A stretch of DNA of 64,000 bases from Cobetia amphilecti (GTDB taxonomy: Bacteria; Pseudomonadota; Gammaproteobacteria; Pseudomonadales; Halomonadaceae). The translations under genes and the position numbers were made by a program. This document shows, one piece after another, positions 54,813 through 62,471 of this stretch. The notes under the pieces are model-generated. The model was not told where the DNA came from and made no database searches. It saw only the letters and a program-made list of their open reading frames with translations. The stretch spans positions 1,736,001-1,800,000 of the forward strand of contig NZ_CP084115.1 of NCBI RefSeq assembly GCF_020217465.1, in the 5' to 3' direction. Each line of letters begins with the position of its first letter. Position 1 is the first letter of the stretch.

Positions 54813-55613
54813 TCATCCGTACTTGAGGCGATGATTGGGAATGTCGGTAATCAGCATGTGCCCCGGGCTATGCGCGATCGCCAATGGCAGTCGGGCATTC
54901 TCCAGCGCCAGTTGTGGTGTGACGCCACAGGCCCAGAATACCGGCATGTCACCTGTCTCAAGCGTAGGCGCATCGCCGAAGTCGGGGCTTTCGATATCGG
55001 AAATACCGATCAAGGCGGGGTCGCCCAGATGGACGGGGGCACCGTGCACACGAGGCATGTCGGTGGTGATCTGGATCGCGCGAATGGCGTGCGCCGCCGA
55101 CATCGGGCGCAGGGATACCACCAGGTTGCCGTGGAAACGACCGGCACTGATCAGCGGAATATTGGTGCGATACATCGGCACGTTGCGCTTCAGGCGCGCA
55201 TGGCGAACCTCGACACCCTCGTTGAGCAGTGCCTCTTCGAACGAGAACGAGCAGCCGATGGAAAACGCCACGAAATCGTCCTGCCACAGGGCGGCGATAT
55301 CCTCGCGCGTTTCCTCAAGCTTGCCGTGACGATAGATGTGGTAGGCCGGCAGGTCGTGGCGCAGGTCGATGTTCTCACCGAGCCCTGTCGGGGCGGGAGA
55401 ACCGACGGCCGTGACATCCAGCAACGGGCAGGCCTTGGGGTTGGCCTGGCAGAATTGCAGGAATTCGCCGGCAGCCTCGGCTGGCAGGATGATCAGGTTG
55501 GTCTGGGCGTAGCCGGCAGCGATACCGCTGGTGTGGCTGGCCCAATGACCGCTGCGGATCTGCTCGCGCGCCTCGCGGGGGGACGACGCGGCACTGAGAA
55601 GTGTCTGGGGCAT
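54813..55613 (-). CDS. DUF1445/YcsI family putative hydro-lyase (D-glutamate cyclase-like)
   Basis: The 266-residue protein matches DUF1445. It has REQIRSGHWASHTSGIAAGYAQTNLIILP, FCQANPKACPLLDVT, FVAFSIGCSFSFEEALL, RNVPMYRTNIPL, VVSLRPM and VFWACGVTPQLALENARLPLAIAHSPGHMLITDI. The vertebrate relative converts D-glutamate to 5-oxo-D-proline; bacterial members are annotated as putative hydro-lyases and are often next to carboxylate or pyroglutamate genes. It is the first gene of the unit following the LysR gene and precedes dctP by 193 bases on the same strand. An AANAANAA element lies in its leader. Confidence 0.83.
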   Translation of the reverse strand: MPQTLLSAASSPREAREQIRSGHWASHTSGIAAGYAQTNLIILPAEAAGEFLQFCQANPKACPLLDVTAVGSPAPTGLGENIDLRHDLPAYHIYRHGKLEETREDIAALWQDDFVAFSIGCSFSFEEALLNEGVEVRHARLKRNVPMYRTNIPLISAGRFHGNLVVSLRPMSAAHAIRAIQITTDMPRVHGAPVHLGDPALIGISDIESPDFGDAPTLETGDMPVFWACGVTPQLALENARLPLAIAHSPGHMLITDIPNHRLKYG

Positions 55614-55633
55614 CGTTGGAGCTTCTTGTGAAG

Positions 55634-55641
55634 TTGTTGTT
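55634..55641 (-). promoter_or_regulatory. AANAANAA (AACAACAA) element in the DUF1445 leader
   Basis: AACAACAA, inside GACAACAACAACTTC, lies about 20 bases upstream of the start at 55613, before the AAGAAGC stretch that may serve as ribosome site. Confidence 0.45.
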
Positions 55642-55789
55642 GTCTGTCTTCACCATAAGAAGCGCACTCAGATAAATCCAATCGATTTTTATCGAGTTGA
55701 GCCATCGGAAATTCCTTTCATGTGGCGCGGGTCAGTAGAAACATCATGGCCGAAAGGGACGCTATGCAGGGTATGAAAGCCCGATAAGA

Positions 55790-56692
55790 TCAGGCGATTC
55801 GTGAATGCGCCTCCTGATCCTGGCGGGCGATCTCGATGGCGAGTTCACACACGCCTTCGGCGAGGGCGCTTTCCATATGGGTCGGCCAGGAGGCGGTGAA
55901 GGTCAGTTCGGGCAGGTCGCAGGGCAGGCTGAGCAGGGTGCCCTGGCGGATTTCCTCGGCGACGATGCGTGGCGGGATGGCGCCGACGCCCAGGCCATCC
56001 AGGGTCATGCGCACGATGGTCCATAGCGAGCTTGAGCAATGCAGCTTCACGTCATCCAGCCCCATCTGATGGAGCATGGAGCCGAGCTCATGGTGGGGTC
56101 GGCTGTTGCGGGCAAACGAGATCAGCGGCAGAGAATTCAGGCGCCGCAACGAGAAATTGTCTTCGGTGAAGCCCAGCGCGGGACTGATCACGAAGCCCAT
56201 CGTGTAGTTGCAGAGAAAACGATTGAGCACGCTCTCTGCCGTCACCGGCCCCATCAGAAAGGCGAGGTCGATATCGCCGGCGGTGAGCATGGCGGCAAGC
56301 CCGGGGGAGCTGTCGACCTCGAGTTCCAGCGTGAGGTCCGGGTAGCGGCGCGCCAGTTCGGCCAGAAAGCCGGGCAGCCAGCTATGCGCGACGGTCTCGA
56401 CGACGCCCAGTCGCAGCACGCCCTGGAAGGGCGTATTCAACTCCATCATGGATAGCGCTTTCTGGCGCGCCTCCAGCAACGCCTCGGCGTGGCGATAGAA
56501 TTCGCGCCCCTTGAGCGTCGGCTGTACCGGTCGGCGAGTGCGCTCCAGCAGGCGGGTCTCCAGCGTGGTTTCCAGCTTGTTGATACGTTCGGAAATCGAG
56601 GGCTGGGTCAGATGCAGATGCTGGGCGGCCAGTCGGAACGACCCCAGGCGCGTGATCCACACGAAGGCTTCCACTTCCTTGAAATCGAACAT
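55790..56692 (-). CDS. LysR-family regulator of the first TRAP cluster
   Basis: The protein has 300 residues. The helix-turn-helix is KEVEAFVWITRLGSFRLAAQHLHLTQPSISERINKLE. LRLGVVETVAHSWLPGFL opens the effector domain, as in regulators close to the CysB/Cbl-like carboxylate group. ATG 56692 has AGGA upstream; the frame extends 41 codons further without similarity. It is on the same strand as, and 176 bases upstream of, the DUF1445 gene, so it may be co-transcribed or activate the unit in front of it. Confidence 0.86.
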   Translation of the reverse strand: MFDFKEVEAFVWITRLGSFRLAAQHLHLTQPSISERINKLETTLETRLLERTRRPVQPTLKGREFYRHAEALLEARQKALSMMELNTPFQGVLRLGVVETVAHSWLPGFLAELARRYPDLTLELEVDSSPGLAAMLTAGDIDLAFLMGPVTAESVLNRFLCNYTMGFVISPALGFTEDNFSLRRLNSLPLISFARNSRPHHELGSMLHQMGLDDVKLHCSSSLWTIVRMTLDGLGVGAIPPRIVAEEIRQGTLLSLPCDLPELTFTASWPTHMESALAEGVCELAIEIARQDQEAHSRIA

Positions 56693-56829
56693 GGCCAGAT
56701 CCTGTCGTGATTGATGCCGCAAGCTTGGGCTAACATTACCACTCGTTGAGAAATTGCGTTCTCGATGGCGTGTATTCCGGTACGATATGGGGCATCGAGA
56801 AATGTGTATTTTCATGAAAAGGAATGATG

Positions 56830-57015
56830 ATGAAGTCTAGCGTGCGAGTTGTCAGTCTGGTGATGCTGAGTGCCCTTTTCATGGCAGGGTGCAGTTATAC
56901 ACCGGCGCGGATCGATGCCGAGCCTATCATCGAGATCGGTGATGGACACCATGACCACAAGCGTGGAGGCGGCGGCTTCTGCCCGCCGGGGCAGGCCAAG
57001 AAAGGTAACTGCTGA
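56830..57015 (+). CDS. small lipoprotein with a C-terminal FCPPGQAKKGNC motif
   Basis: The protein has 61 residues. A lipoprotein signal (VVSLVMLSALFMAGC, Cys about 21) leads to a short mature part ending in a His/Asp stretch (GDGHHDHKRGGGG) and F-C-P-P-G-Q-A-K-K-G-N-C. That ending recurs in small envelope proteins of Gammaproteobacteria; the two Cys could pair or bind metal. Three ATGs stand in a row; 56830 is chosen because AAGGA lies 6 bases before it. The gene is flanked by a terminator. Function is unknown. Confidence 0.7.
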   Translation: MKSSVRVVSLVMLSALFMAGCSYTPARIDAEPIIEIGDGHHDHKRGGGGFCPPGQAKKGNC

Positions 57016-57029
57016 TCACGCCGAACCAG

Positions 57030-57056
57030 AAGGAGCCGCTCATGCGGCTCCTTTTT
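57030..57056 (+). terminator. rho-independent terminator
   Basis: AAGGAGCCGC pairs with GCGGCTCCTT around TCAT and continues into TTTCG (five T's in all), 15 bases after the lipoprotein stop. Confidence 0.9.
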
Positions 57057-57168
57057 CGTTGTCGATCGCTTCCCGATATGGGCCTCTGGAGTCGCTCGGT
57101 CTGCAAGGATATCCTGCGTGATCCGAGTCTTGCCTCTTCCTCCACTGCTGCTGACGGGTACTGTCTCC

Positions 57169-58098
57169 ATGCTCAATCCCAAGGCGCTGACGGCGCTGAA
57201 TGAAATCATCCGCCGGGGCTCACTGAGGCGCGCGGCGCGGCACCTGAATCTTGACCCTTCAGCGGTGAGCCGCCAGATCAAGCAGCTGGAAGAAGAGGTG
57301 GGTGTCGCGCTGTGCGAGCGCAGCGAGACGGGCATGCGCGCCACCCAGGCCGGGGTGTTGCTGCTGGATCACTTTCATCGCCAGCAGGCGGCGGAGGCGG
57401 CAGCGCTCTCGCAGCTGAGCGCCTTGCAGGGCCTGCGCAGTGGTGAGGTGAGAATCGCGGTGGGCGAAGGCTTCATTGCCGATCTGATCTCGCTGCCGTT
57501 GCAGAGCTTCATGGCACGTCATCCCGGCATCGAGGTCGTGGTGCGCATGGCGGGGGTGAATGAGGCGACTGAGCTGTTGCGCGACTTCGAGGTGGATATC
57601 GCGCTGCTCTACGCCCCGCCTGTCGATCCGATTCTTTGCTGTCATGTAGAGACCTGTCAGCCGCTGGATCTGATCGTGCCGGCGGAGCATCCGCTACTCG
57701 AGATTGCAGAGCCGTTGACGCTTTCGCAGGTGGCACAATGGCCGCTGGCGTTGATCGATGAATGCACCGGTATGCGTCAGATGGTCAATCAGGCGGCGCA
57801 GCAGGAGCGCGTCTCGCTGCGCGCGCAGTTGCGCACCAATTCCGTGTCGGTGCTCAAGAATTTCGTGCGTTCGGGGATCGGCGTGACCTTCATGCCGGAG
57901 TTGAGCGTGGTGGAGGAGCTGCGGCGCGGCGATATCTGCCTGTTGCCGATGCAGCACCCCGCGCTGGCGACGACCCGTGCGCAGATGTGTACGCGGCGTG
58001 GGCGCGAGATGACCGTCGCCGTCGAGGCCTGCGTCACCCATCTTCAGCAGGGCCTGCGATTCTTTACCGCGGATGCGCCACGCCTGCTGGGCAAGTGA
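57169..58098 (+). CDS. LysR-family regulator of the second TRAP cluster
   Basis: The protein has 309 residues. The helix-turn-helix is LTALNEIIRRGSLRRAARHLNLDPSAVSRQIKQLEEEVG. GEVRIAVGEGFIADLIS opens the effector domain. An ATG (57169) fits the family N-terminus, while a GTG 17 codons upstream opens the frame; neither has a strong Shine-Dalgarno. It precedes the TRAP genes on the same strand by 408 bases with a terminator-like hairpin between, so it forms its own transcript and is likely their regulator. Confidence 0.84.
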   Translation: MLNPKALTALNEIIRRGSLRRAARHLNLDPSAVSRQIKQLEEEVGVALCERSETGMRATQAGVLLLDHFHRQQAAEAAALSQLSALQGLRSGEVRIAVGEGFIADLISLPLQSFMARHPGIEVVVRMAGVNEATELLRDFEVDIALLYAPPVDPILCCHVETCQPLDLIVPAEHPLLEIAEPLTLSQVAQWPLALIDECTGMRQMVNQAAQQERVSLRAQLRTNSVSVLKNFVRSGIGVTFMPELSVVEELRRGDICLLPMQHPALATTRAQMCTRRGREMTVAVEACVTHLQQGLRFFTADAPRLLGK

Positions 58099-58137
58099 CG
58101 TTCGCCACGTGATGTTCGCCACGTGATATTCAAGCAG
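58096..58137. repeat. 14-nt tandem repeat starting at a stop codon
   Basis: TGACGTTCGCCACG and TGATGTTCGCCACG follow each other, with a third degenerate copy. The first unit begins with the TGA stop of the LysR gene. Confidence 0.6.
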
Positions 58138-58261
58138 CGTCGCTCGACGCACAGGTCAGGGTATCGGTGCTGACGGGCGCTTGTTCAGCTCTATCTCCTC
58201 ACACGGCTGTCCCATTGCACAGGCCATTCTCTCGCTCAGTGCAGCATTTCACAGAACGTCC

Positions 58262-58298
58262 CGACTGCCCCGTACAGCCCATGCTGGCGGGGCAGTCG
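58262..58298 (+). terminator. hairpin after the LysR gene
   Basis: CGACTGCCCCG pairs with CGGGGCAGTCG across a 15-base loop, 164 bases past the LysR stop. No U-tract, so termination efficiency is uncertain. Confidence 0.6.
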
Positions 58299-58486
58299 TC
58301 GTCAGGAAGGGCACTATTCAGGCGCTTTTTCAGGTGTGGACGAAAAAACAACACTCAGGCGATTGATTAGTCTACAGCGGCAACGCTACTTTCGATGTGT
58401 GAAGGCGAAAGTCCCTCACCTTGACTGGCCGCAGGGCCACACTGACAAAGGCGGCGTCACTCCCGCCGCATACAACGAATATTTAC

Positions 58487-58494
58487 AACAACAA
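58487..58494 (+). promoter_or_regulatory. AANAANAA (AACAACAA) element in the dctP leader (second TRAP)
   Basis: AACAACAA, inside TTACAACAACAAAAGGGA, touches the GGGA ribosome binding site 12 bases before the start at 58507. It is the clearest Hfq/Crc-type site of the window. Confidence 0.55.
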
Positions 58495-58506
58495 AAGGGA
58501 ATCCAC

Positions 58507-59535
58507 ATGTCCTTGTCCAAGACATCTCTGCTGCGCAAGACGCTCACCGGTTCCACTCTGGCGCTCAGCCTGCTGGCGGCCAGCGTGCAGGCCCAGACCA
58601 TCAACCTCAGCTACAACGGTGCGCCGGATGCCGACAAGAATGCGGTGCATGTCTTCGCCAGCAATCTGAAGACCCTGGTGGAAGAGAAGACCGACGGCGA
58701 GCTGGAACTCAAGCTCTATCCCAACAGCATGCTGGGCGAGGAGCAGGAGCGCATGGAGCAGGTGATCAGCGCCCCGAACCTGAACATCGCCTCCTTCGCG
58801 GGCATGGCCCCCATCGTGCCGGAAGTCTATGTCAGCGCGACGCCGTTCATGTTCGACGGCTTTGATGAGGCGCGCCGTTTCTTCGATGAGGGGCAGTACT
58901 GGCAGCAGGTGCAGCAACTGTTCAGCGAGCGCACCAATGGCGCCGAGATTCTGGCCGTCGTCGAGGAAGGGGGCTTTCTGGCCTTCACCAACGACAAGCG
59001 CCCGATCACCAGCCCTGATGATTTCGAAGGCCTGCGTTTTCGCGCGATGGACCCAAGCCAGGTAGCGCTCTACGAGGCCTTCGGTGCCTCGGGCACGCCG
59101 ATTCCGTGGACGGAGGTCTACATGGCGCTGCGCACGGGGGTGGCGGATGGTCAGATGAACCCGCCGATGTACATCCTGCTTGGCAGTCTGCAGGAAGTGC
59201 AGAAGTACCTGACACTGGCCAACATCCAGTATTCCGATCAGTTCCTGGTGGCCAATGGTCAGCTGCTCGAGAGCCTGTCGGACGAGGAGCGCACGGCACT
59301 TCTCGAGGCGGTTCAGGAAGCCAATGCCCAGGCCCGTCAGGACAACCAGAACCAGGTCGAGTCACGTATCGCCTCGCTGGAAGAGCAGGGCATGCAAGTG
59401 ATCCGTCCCAGTGAGGCTGATCTCGAGGCATTTCGCAGCAAGGGCCAGCCGGCCTACCTCGAATGGCTCAAGAGCCAGGACATCGCGCCAGAGCTGATCG
59501 ACACCGCCATGAAGGATGCTGGCCTGTCCTCGTGA
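58507..59535 (+). CDS. TRAP transporter solute-binding protein (DctP family)
   Basis: The protein has 342 residues with a signal peptide (LTGSTLALSLLAASVQA-QTI). The DctP pattern shows NAVHVFASNLKTLVEEKTDGELELKLYPNSMLGEEQERMEQV, PDDFEGLRFRAMDPSQVALYEAFGASGTPIPWTEVYMALRTGVADGQMNPP and YLTLANIQYSDQFLVAN. The Arg of GLRFRAMD is the expected carboxylate ligand. It delivers an organic anion or zwitterion to the DctQM complex encoded downstream. The gap to dctQ (192 bases) holds tandem repeats. Confidence 0.9.
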   Translation: MSLSKTSLLRKTLTGSTLALSLLAASVQAQTINLSYNGAPDADKNAVHVFASNLKTLVEEKTDGELELKLYPNSMLGEEQERMEQVISAPNLNIASFAGMAPIVPEVYVSATPFMFDGFDEARRFFDEGQYWQQVQQLFSERTNGAEILAVVEEGGFLAFTNDKRPITSPDDFEGLRFRAMDPSQVALYEAFGASGTPIPWTEVYMALRTGVADGQMNPPMYILLGSLQEVQKYLTLANIQYSDQFLVANGQLLESLSDEERTALLEAVQEANAQARQDNQNQVESRIASLEEQGMQVIRPSEADLEAFRSKGQPAYLEWLKSQDIAPELIDTAMKDAGLSS

Positions 59536-59598
59536 TGGCCTGTCGCGATGGTCTTTCGAGATGGCTTGTTGCGATGGTCTGTTGCGATGACCTGACAC
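59534..59598. repeat. 13-nt imperfect tandem repeat, five copies
   Basis: GATGGYCTGTYGC-type units recur five times, starting inside the dctP stop codon. Confidence 0.78.
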
Positions 59599-59727
59599 GC
59601 TGACTCGGTGAAAGGCGAGTGACGCTCAAGTATCAGCGAGCATCCCGCTGCGGTACCCGGTGCCCGGGCAGTGACAGTCCGGGCATCGAGGCTCTGAATT
59701 TCCCTCCTTGCTGGTGGATTGCGGTAA

Positions 59728-60303
59728 ATGACTTCCATGACTCCTTCACGACAGCCTTCCCTGCGGGAAGGCCTGCTGCTTGCCTGTGGCCGTGTGACAC
59801 TGGCGATAGCGGCAGTACTGCTGGCTTCCACGGTGCTGATCATGCTTTACGGCGTGGTGATGCGCTATGTACTGGGCGGCGCTCCCATCTGGGTCGATGA
59901 GCTGACCCGCTATCTCATCATCGCCAGTGTCATGCTGGCGATCGGCGTCGTCTGGGCGGAAGGGGCGCATATGCGCGTGGCGCTGCTGGAACGGCGTCTG
60001 CCTCCGCGCATGGCCACGGCGTTGGTCCATTACCAGTGGTGGCTGACGCTCGTGCTGATGGCGGGCGCGACCTGGATGACCTGGCACTACGCCATGTCGG
60101 CAAGCATGTTCCGCACCATGGGGCTGGGCGTCAGCCGCAGCGTGCCGATGCTGTCGATGCCGATCGGCTTCGCGCTGATCACGGCCCAGGTGCTGCTGCA
60201 TGGCCCACGGCCACTGACATCCCCGGCGCTTGAGATCGCGCCGGACGAGGAGGTCGACGAGCCTGCGACACACGATGACAGGAATGGAGGGCCACGCACA
60301 TGA
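59728..60303 (+). CDS. TRAP transporter small permease (DctQ-like)
   Basis: The protein has 191 residues and four helices. VLLASTVLIMLYGVVMRYVLGGAPIWVDELTRYLIIASVMLAIGVVWAEGAHMRVALLERRLP is the DctQ core. The C-terminal tail is acidic (APDEEVDEPATHDD). Its stop overlaps the DctM-like start by ATGA, giving translational coupling. No good Shine-Dalgarno precedes the ATG at 59728. Confidence 0.87.
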   Translation: MTSMTPSRQPSLREGLLLACGRVTLAIAAVLLASTVLIMLYGVVMRYVLGGAPIWVDELTRYLIIASVMLAIGVVWAEGAHMRVALLERRLPPRMATALVHYQWWLTLVLMAGATWMTWHYAMSASMFRTMGLGVSRSVPMLSMPIGFALITAQVLLHGPRPLTSPALEIAPDEEVDEPATHDDRNGGPRT

Positions 60304-61577
60304 TCTGGGCAATGTTGGCCATCTTCGTCGTGCACGTGCTGCTGGGCCTGCCGCTGTTTCTCTCCCTGCTCGTCACCGCCGTGACCGGCTTCCTGTTCGT
60401 CGATATTTCGATGCTGGAGCGCCTCGGGCCACAGCAGTTCTTCGGTGGCATCAATGCCTTCTCGCTGATGGCGATTCCGCTGTTCATTCTCGCCGGCAAC
60501 CTGATGAACATCAGTGGCCTGACCGAACGCCTCATGCGTCTTGCACGCCTGATGGTCGGACATCTGCGCGGTGGCATGGGCCATGTCAATGTCGTCTCCA
60601 GCGTGTTCTTCGCTGGCGTCAATGGTTCGGCGGTCGCCGATACTTCCGCGCTGGGCTCGCTACTGGTGCCGGCCATGCGCAAGGAGGGCTATTCGACTTC
60701 CTTTGCCGCAGGTCTGACGGCGGGCAGCTCGTTGATCGGGCCGATCATCCCGCCCAGCATCTTCATGATCCTCTACGCTTCGCTGACCAACACCTCCGTG
60801 GGCAGCCTGTTCCTGGCCGGTGTCGTACCCGGTCTGGTGCTGGCGGTGGCATTCATGGCGATGAATGCCTGGTATGCCCGGCGTCATGGTCTGCAGGCAC
60901 GTGGCCAGGCACCGGCACGTCGCGAAGTGATCGCGGCGGTCATCGGGGCACTGCCTGCGCTGGTGGCACCGGTGATCATCGTCTCCGGTATCGTGCTGGG
61001 CATCGTGACCCCGACCGAATCCGGCGCCTTGATCGTGGCCTATGTGCTGCTCTGCGGCTTGTGCCAGGGGCCGCTCAAGCTTGTCGATGTGTGGGGTGCC
61101 ATCAAGGACACGGCCCGCCTGACCAGCGCCATCTTCGTGATCATGGCGGTGTCGTCCATCGTCAGCTGGCTGCTGTCCTATGCCCAGGTGCCCAATCAGT
61201 TCGTGGCATTGCTGACGCCTTATATCGACAGCCCGATCCTGATCCTGTTGCTGCTAAGCGCCATCACCTTCGTCACCGGCATGTTCATGGAGGAAGTCTC
61301 GGCCTTGATGCTGCTGACGCCAATCTTCGTGCCTGTGGCCATGGTCGCCGGCATCGACCCCGTGCACCTGGGTGTCATCATCACGCTCAATATCACCATC
61401 GCGCTGATCACGCCGCCGATGGGCGCCTGCGTGTTCGTGGCCGCCGCGGTCAGCAAGCTCGAGATCACCTCGCTGTTTCGCACCATCTGGCCGTTCGTGC
61501 TGGTGGCGGTCGCGGTGCTGCTGATGCTGATCATCTTCCCGCCTCTTACCCTGTGGTTGCCGACCCTGTCTGGATAA
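60300..61577 (+). CDS. TRAP transporter large permease (DctM-like)
   Basis: The protein has 425 residues. IPLFILAGNLMNISGLTERLMRLARLMVGHLRGGMGHVNVVSSVFFAGVNGSAVADTSALGS and GSSLIGPIIPPSIFMILYASLTNTSVGSLFLAGV are DctM hallmarks. VTPTESGALIVAY and ALITPPMGACVFVAAAV mark the second half. It forms the channel of the Na+-driven importer with the DctQ- and DctP-like subunits. The dipeptidase gene follows after only 6 bases. Confidence 0.91.
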   Translation: MIWAMLAIFVVHVLLGLPLFLSLLVTAVTGFLFVDISMLERLGPQQFFGGINAFSLMAIPLFILAGNLMNISGLTERLMRLARLMVGHLRGGMGHVNVVSSVFFAGVNGSAVADTSALGSLLVPAMRKEGYSTSFAAGLTAGSSLIGPIIPPSIFMILYASLTNTSVGSLFLAGVVPGLVLAVAFMAMNAWYARRHGLQARGQAPARREVIAAVIGALPALVAPVIIVSGIVLGIVTPTESGALIVAYVLLCGLCQGPLKLVDVWGAIKDTARLTSAIFVIMAVSSIVSWLLSYAQVPNQFVALLTPYIDSPILILLLLSAITFVTGMFMEEVSALMLLTPIFVPVAMVAGIDPVHLGVIITLNITIALITPPMGACVFVAAAVSKLEITSLFRTIWPFVLVAVAVLLMLIIFPPLTLWLPTLSG

Positions 61578-61583
61578 CAACTC

Positions 61584-62345
61584 ATGACGTCAACATTGAA
61601 GCGCCCAATTCCCCCCATCCCGAGTCATGATGAGCCGGACTGGACCCAGGTCACCCGAATTCCCGTCAAGGGCTGTGACAGTACTCTGGTGCCGACCAGC
61701 CTCGGGCCGTCATGTCTGAAGGTCTATCCTGCCTACGCGCGCCTCGGTATCCCCGGGGCGGTCAATGAATGTCTGGTGCGGCGTGCGGTGTATCAGCGTC
61801 TGTTGCAGGCCGCGCGCGCCTTGCCGCAAGGGCTGTCGTTGGTGGTGATGGATGGCTGGCGTCCCTGGCGGGTGCAGCAGTATCTGTTCGAGACGCTGTA
61901 TCAGTCGCTCAAGACGCATGACCCTGAGCTTGATGAGGCCCAGCTGCTGGCGCGTACGCGCGAATTCGTCTCGCTGCCCAGCCGTGACCCGGACGCGCCG
62001 AGTCCGCATCTCACCGGTGGCGCCGTCGATGTCACCCTGTGTGACGCCGATGGCTTGCTGCTCGAGATGGGGACGCTGTTCGACGAGGCGACCCCCGAGT
62101 CCCACGCCGATCATTTCGAGCGTCATCCGCCTGCCGGCGATACGCCCCAGGCCGAGGCACGCGACAACCGGCGTCTGCTCTATCACGTCATGACCGAGGC
62201 CGGTTTCACCAATCTGCCCAGCGAATGGTGGCACTTCGATTTCGGTGATCAGCTCTGGGCCTGGTACCGCGGCGAACCCGAGGCGCTGTTCGGTCCGGCG
62301 GAGATGGACAGCATCGAGAGTCTCTGGAAACGCTCACTGGCGTGA
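61584..62345 (+). CDS. ddpX: VanX/DdpX-type D-alanyl-D-alanine dipeptidase (M15D)
   Basis: The protein has 253 residues. The zinc-site motif SxHxxGxAxD is complete (S140, H142, G145, A147, D149), as are the catalytic pair EWWH (E214, H217) and the transition-state Arg in DGWRPW (R93). No signal peptide, so it acts in the cytoplasm. VanX-type enzymes hydrolyse free D-Ala-D-Ala; related enzymes accept other small dipeptides. It follows the DctM-like gene by 6 bases, so it is co-transcribed with the TRAP carrier, which probably imports its substrate or a related compound. No vanA/vanH genes are present. Confidence 0.88.
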   Translation: MTSTLKRPIPPIPSHDEPDWTQVTRIPVKGCDSTLVPTSLGPSCLKVYPAYARLGIPGAVNECLVRRAVYQRLLQAARALPQGLSLVVMDGWRPWRVQQYLFETLYQSLKTHDPELDEAQLLARTREFVSLPSRDPDAPSPHLTGGAVDVTLCDADGLLLEMGTLFDEATPESHADHFERHPPAGDTPQAEARDNRRLLYHVMTEAGFTNLPSEWWHFDFGDQLWAWYRGEPEALFGPAEMDSIESLWKRSLA

Positions 62346-62386
62346 AGGTGTCAGAGCATGCCTGACAGCCGCTGGCCTGCAAGACA

Positions 62387-62425
62387 CGAAAGCCCCGCTC
62401 GATGGCGACTCGAGCGGGGCTTTCG
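62387..62425. terminator. 16-bp hairpin terminator between convergent genes
   Basis: CGAAAGCCCCGCTCGA pairs fully with its complement around TGGCGAC, ending the TRAP-dipeptidase operon and the opposing hydrolase gene. Confidence 0.87.
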
Positions 62426-62471
62426 TTTCAGCAGCTTATGCGATCAGCGTTCAGCGGGCCGTGCCTGATGC

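Larger units (their letters stand above)
58099..58506. other. leader region of the second TRAP operon
   Basis: 408 bases between the LysR stop and the dctP start. They hold the tandem repeat (58096-58137), a hairpin (58262-58298) and the AANAANAA element (58487-58494). No gene is supported; an in-frame extension of dctP from 58336 has no signal-peptide or family character. Confidence 0.55.

Noticed and set aside
60230-61630. 466-codon frame overlapping the DctM-like gene in another frame on the same strand
   Set aside because: Arg/Gly/His-rich shadow of the DctM gene, which has all family motifs.
61584-62345. Vancomycin resistance locus around the VanX-type gene
   Set aside because: No vanH, vanA or vanRS partners; the gene is joined to a TRAP carrier, so nutrient use is more likely.
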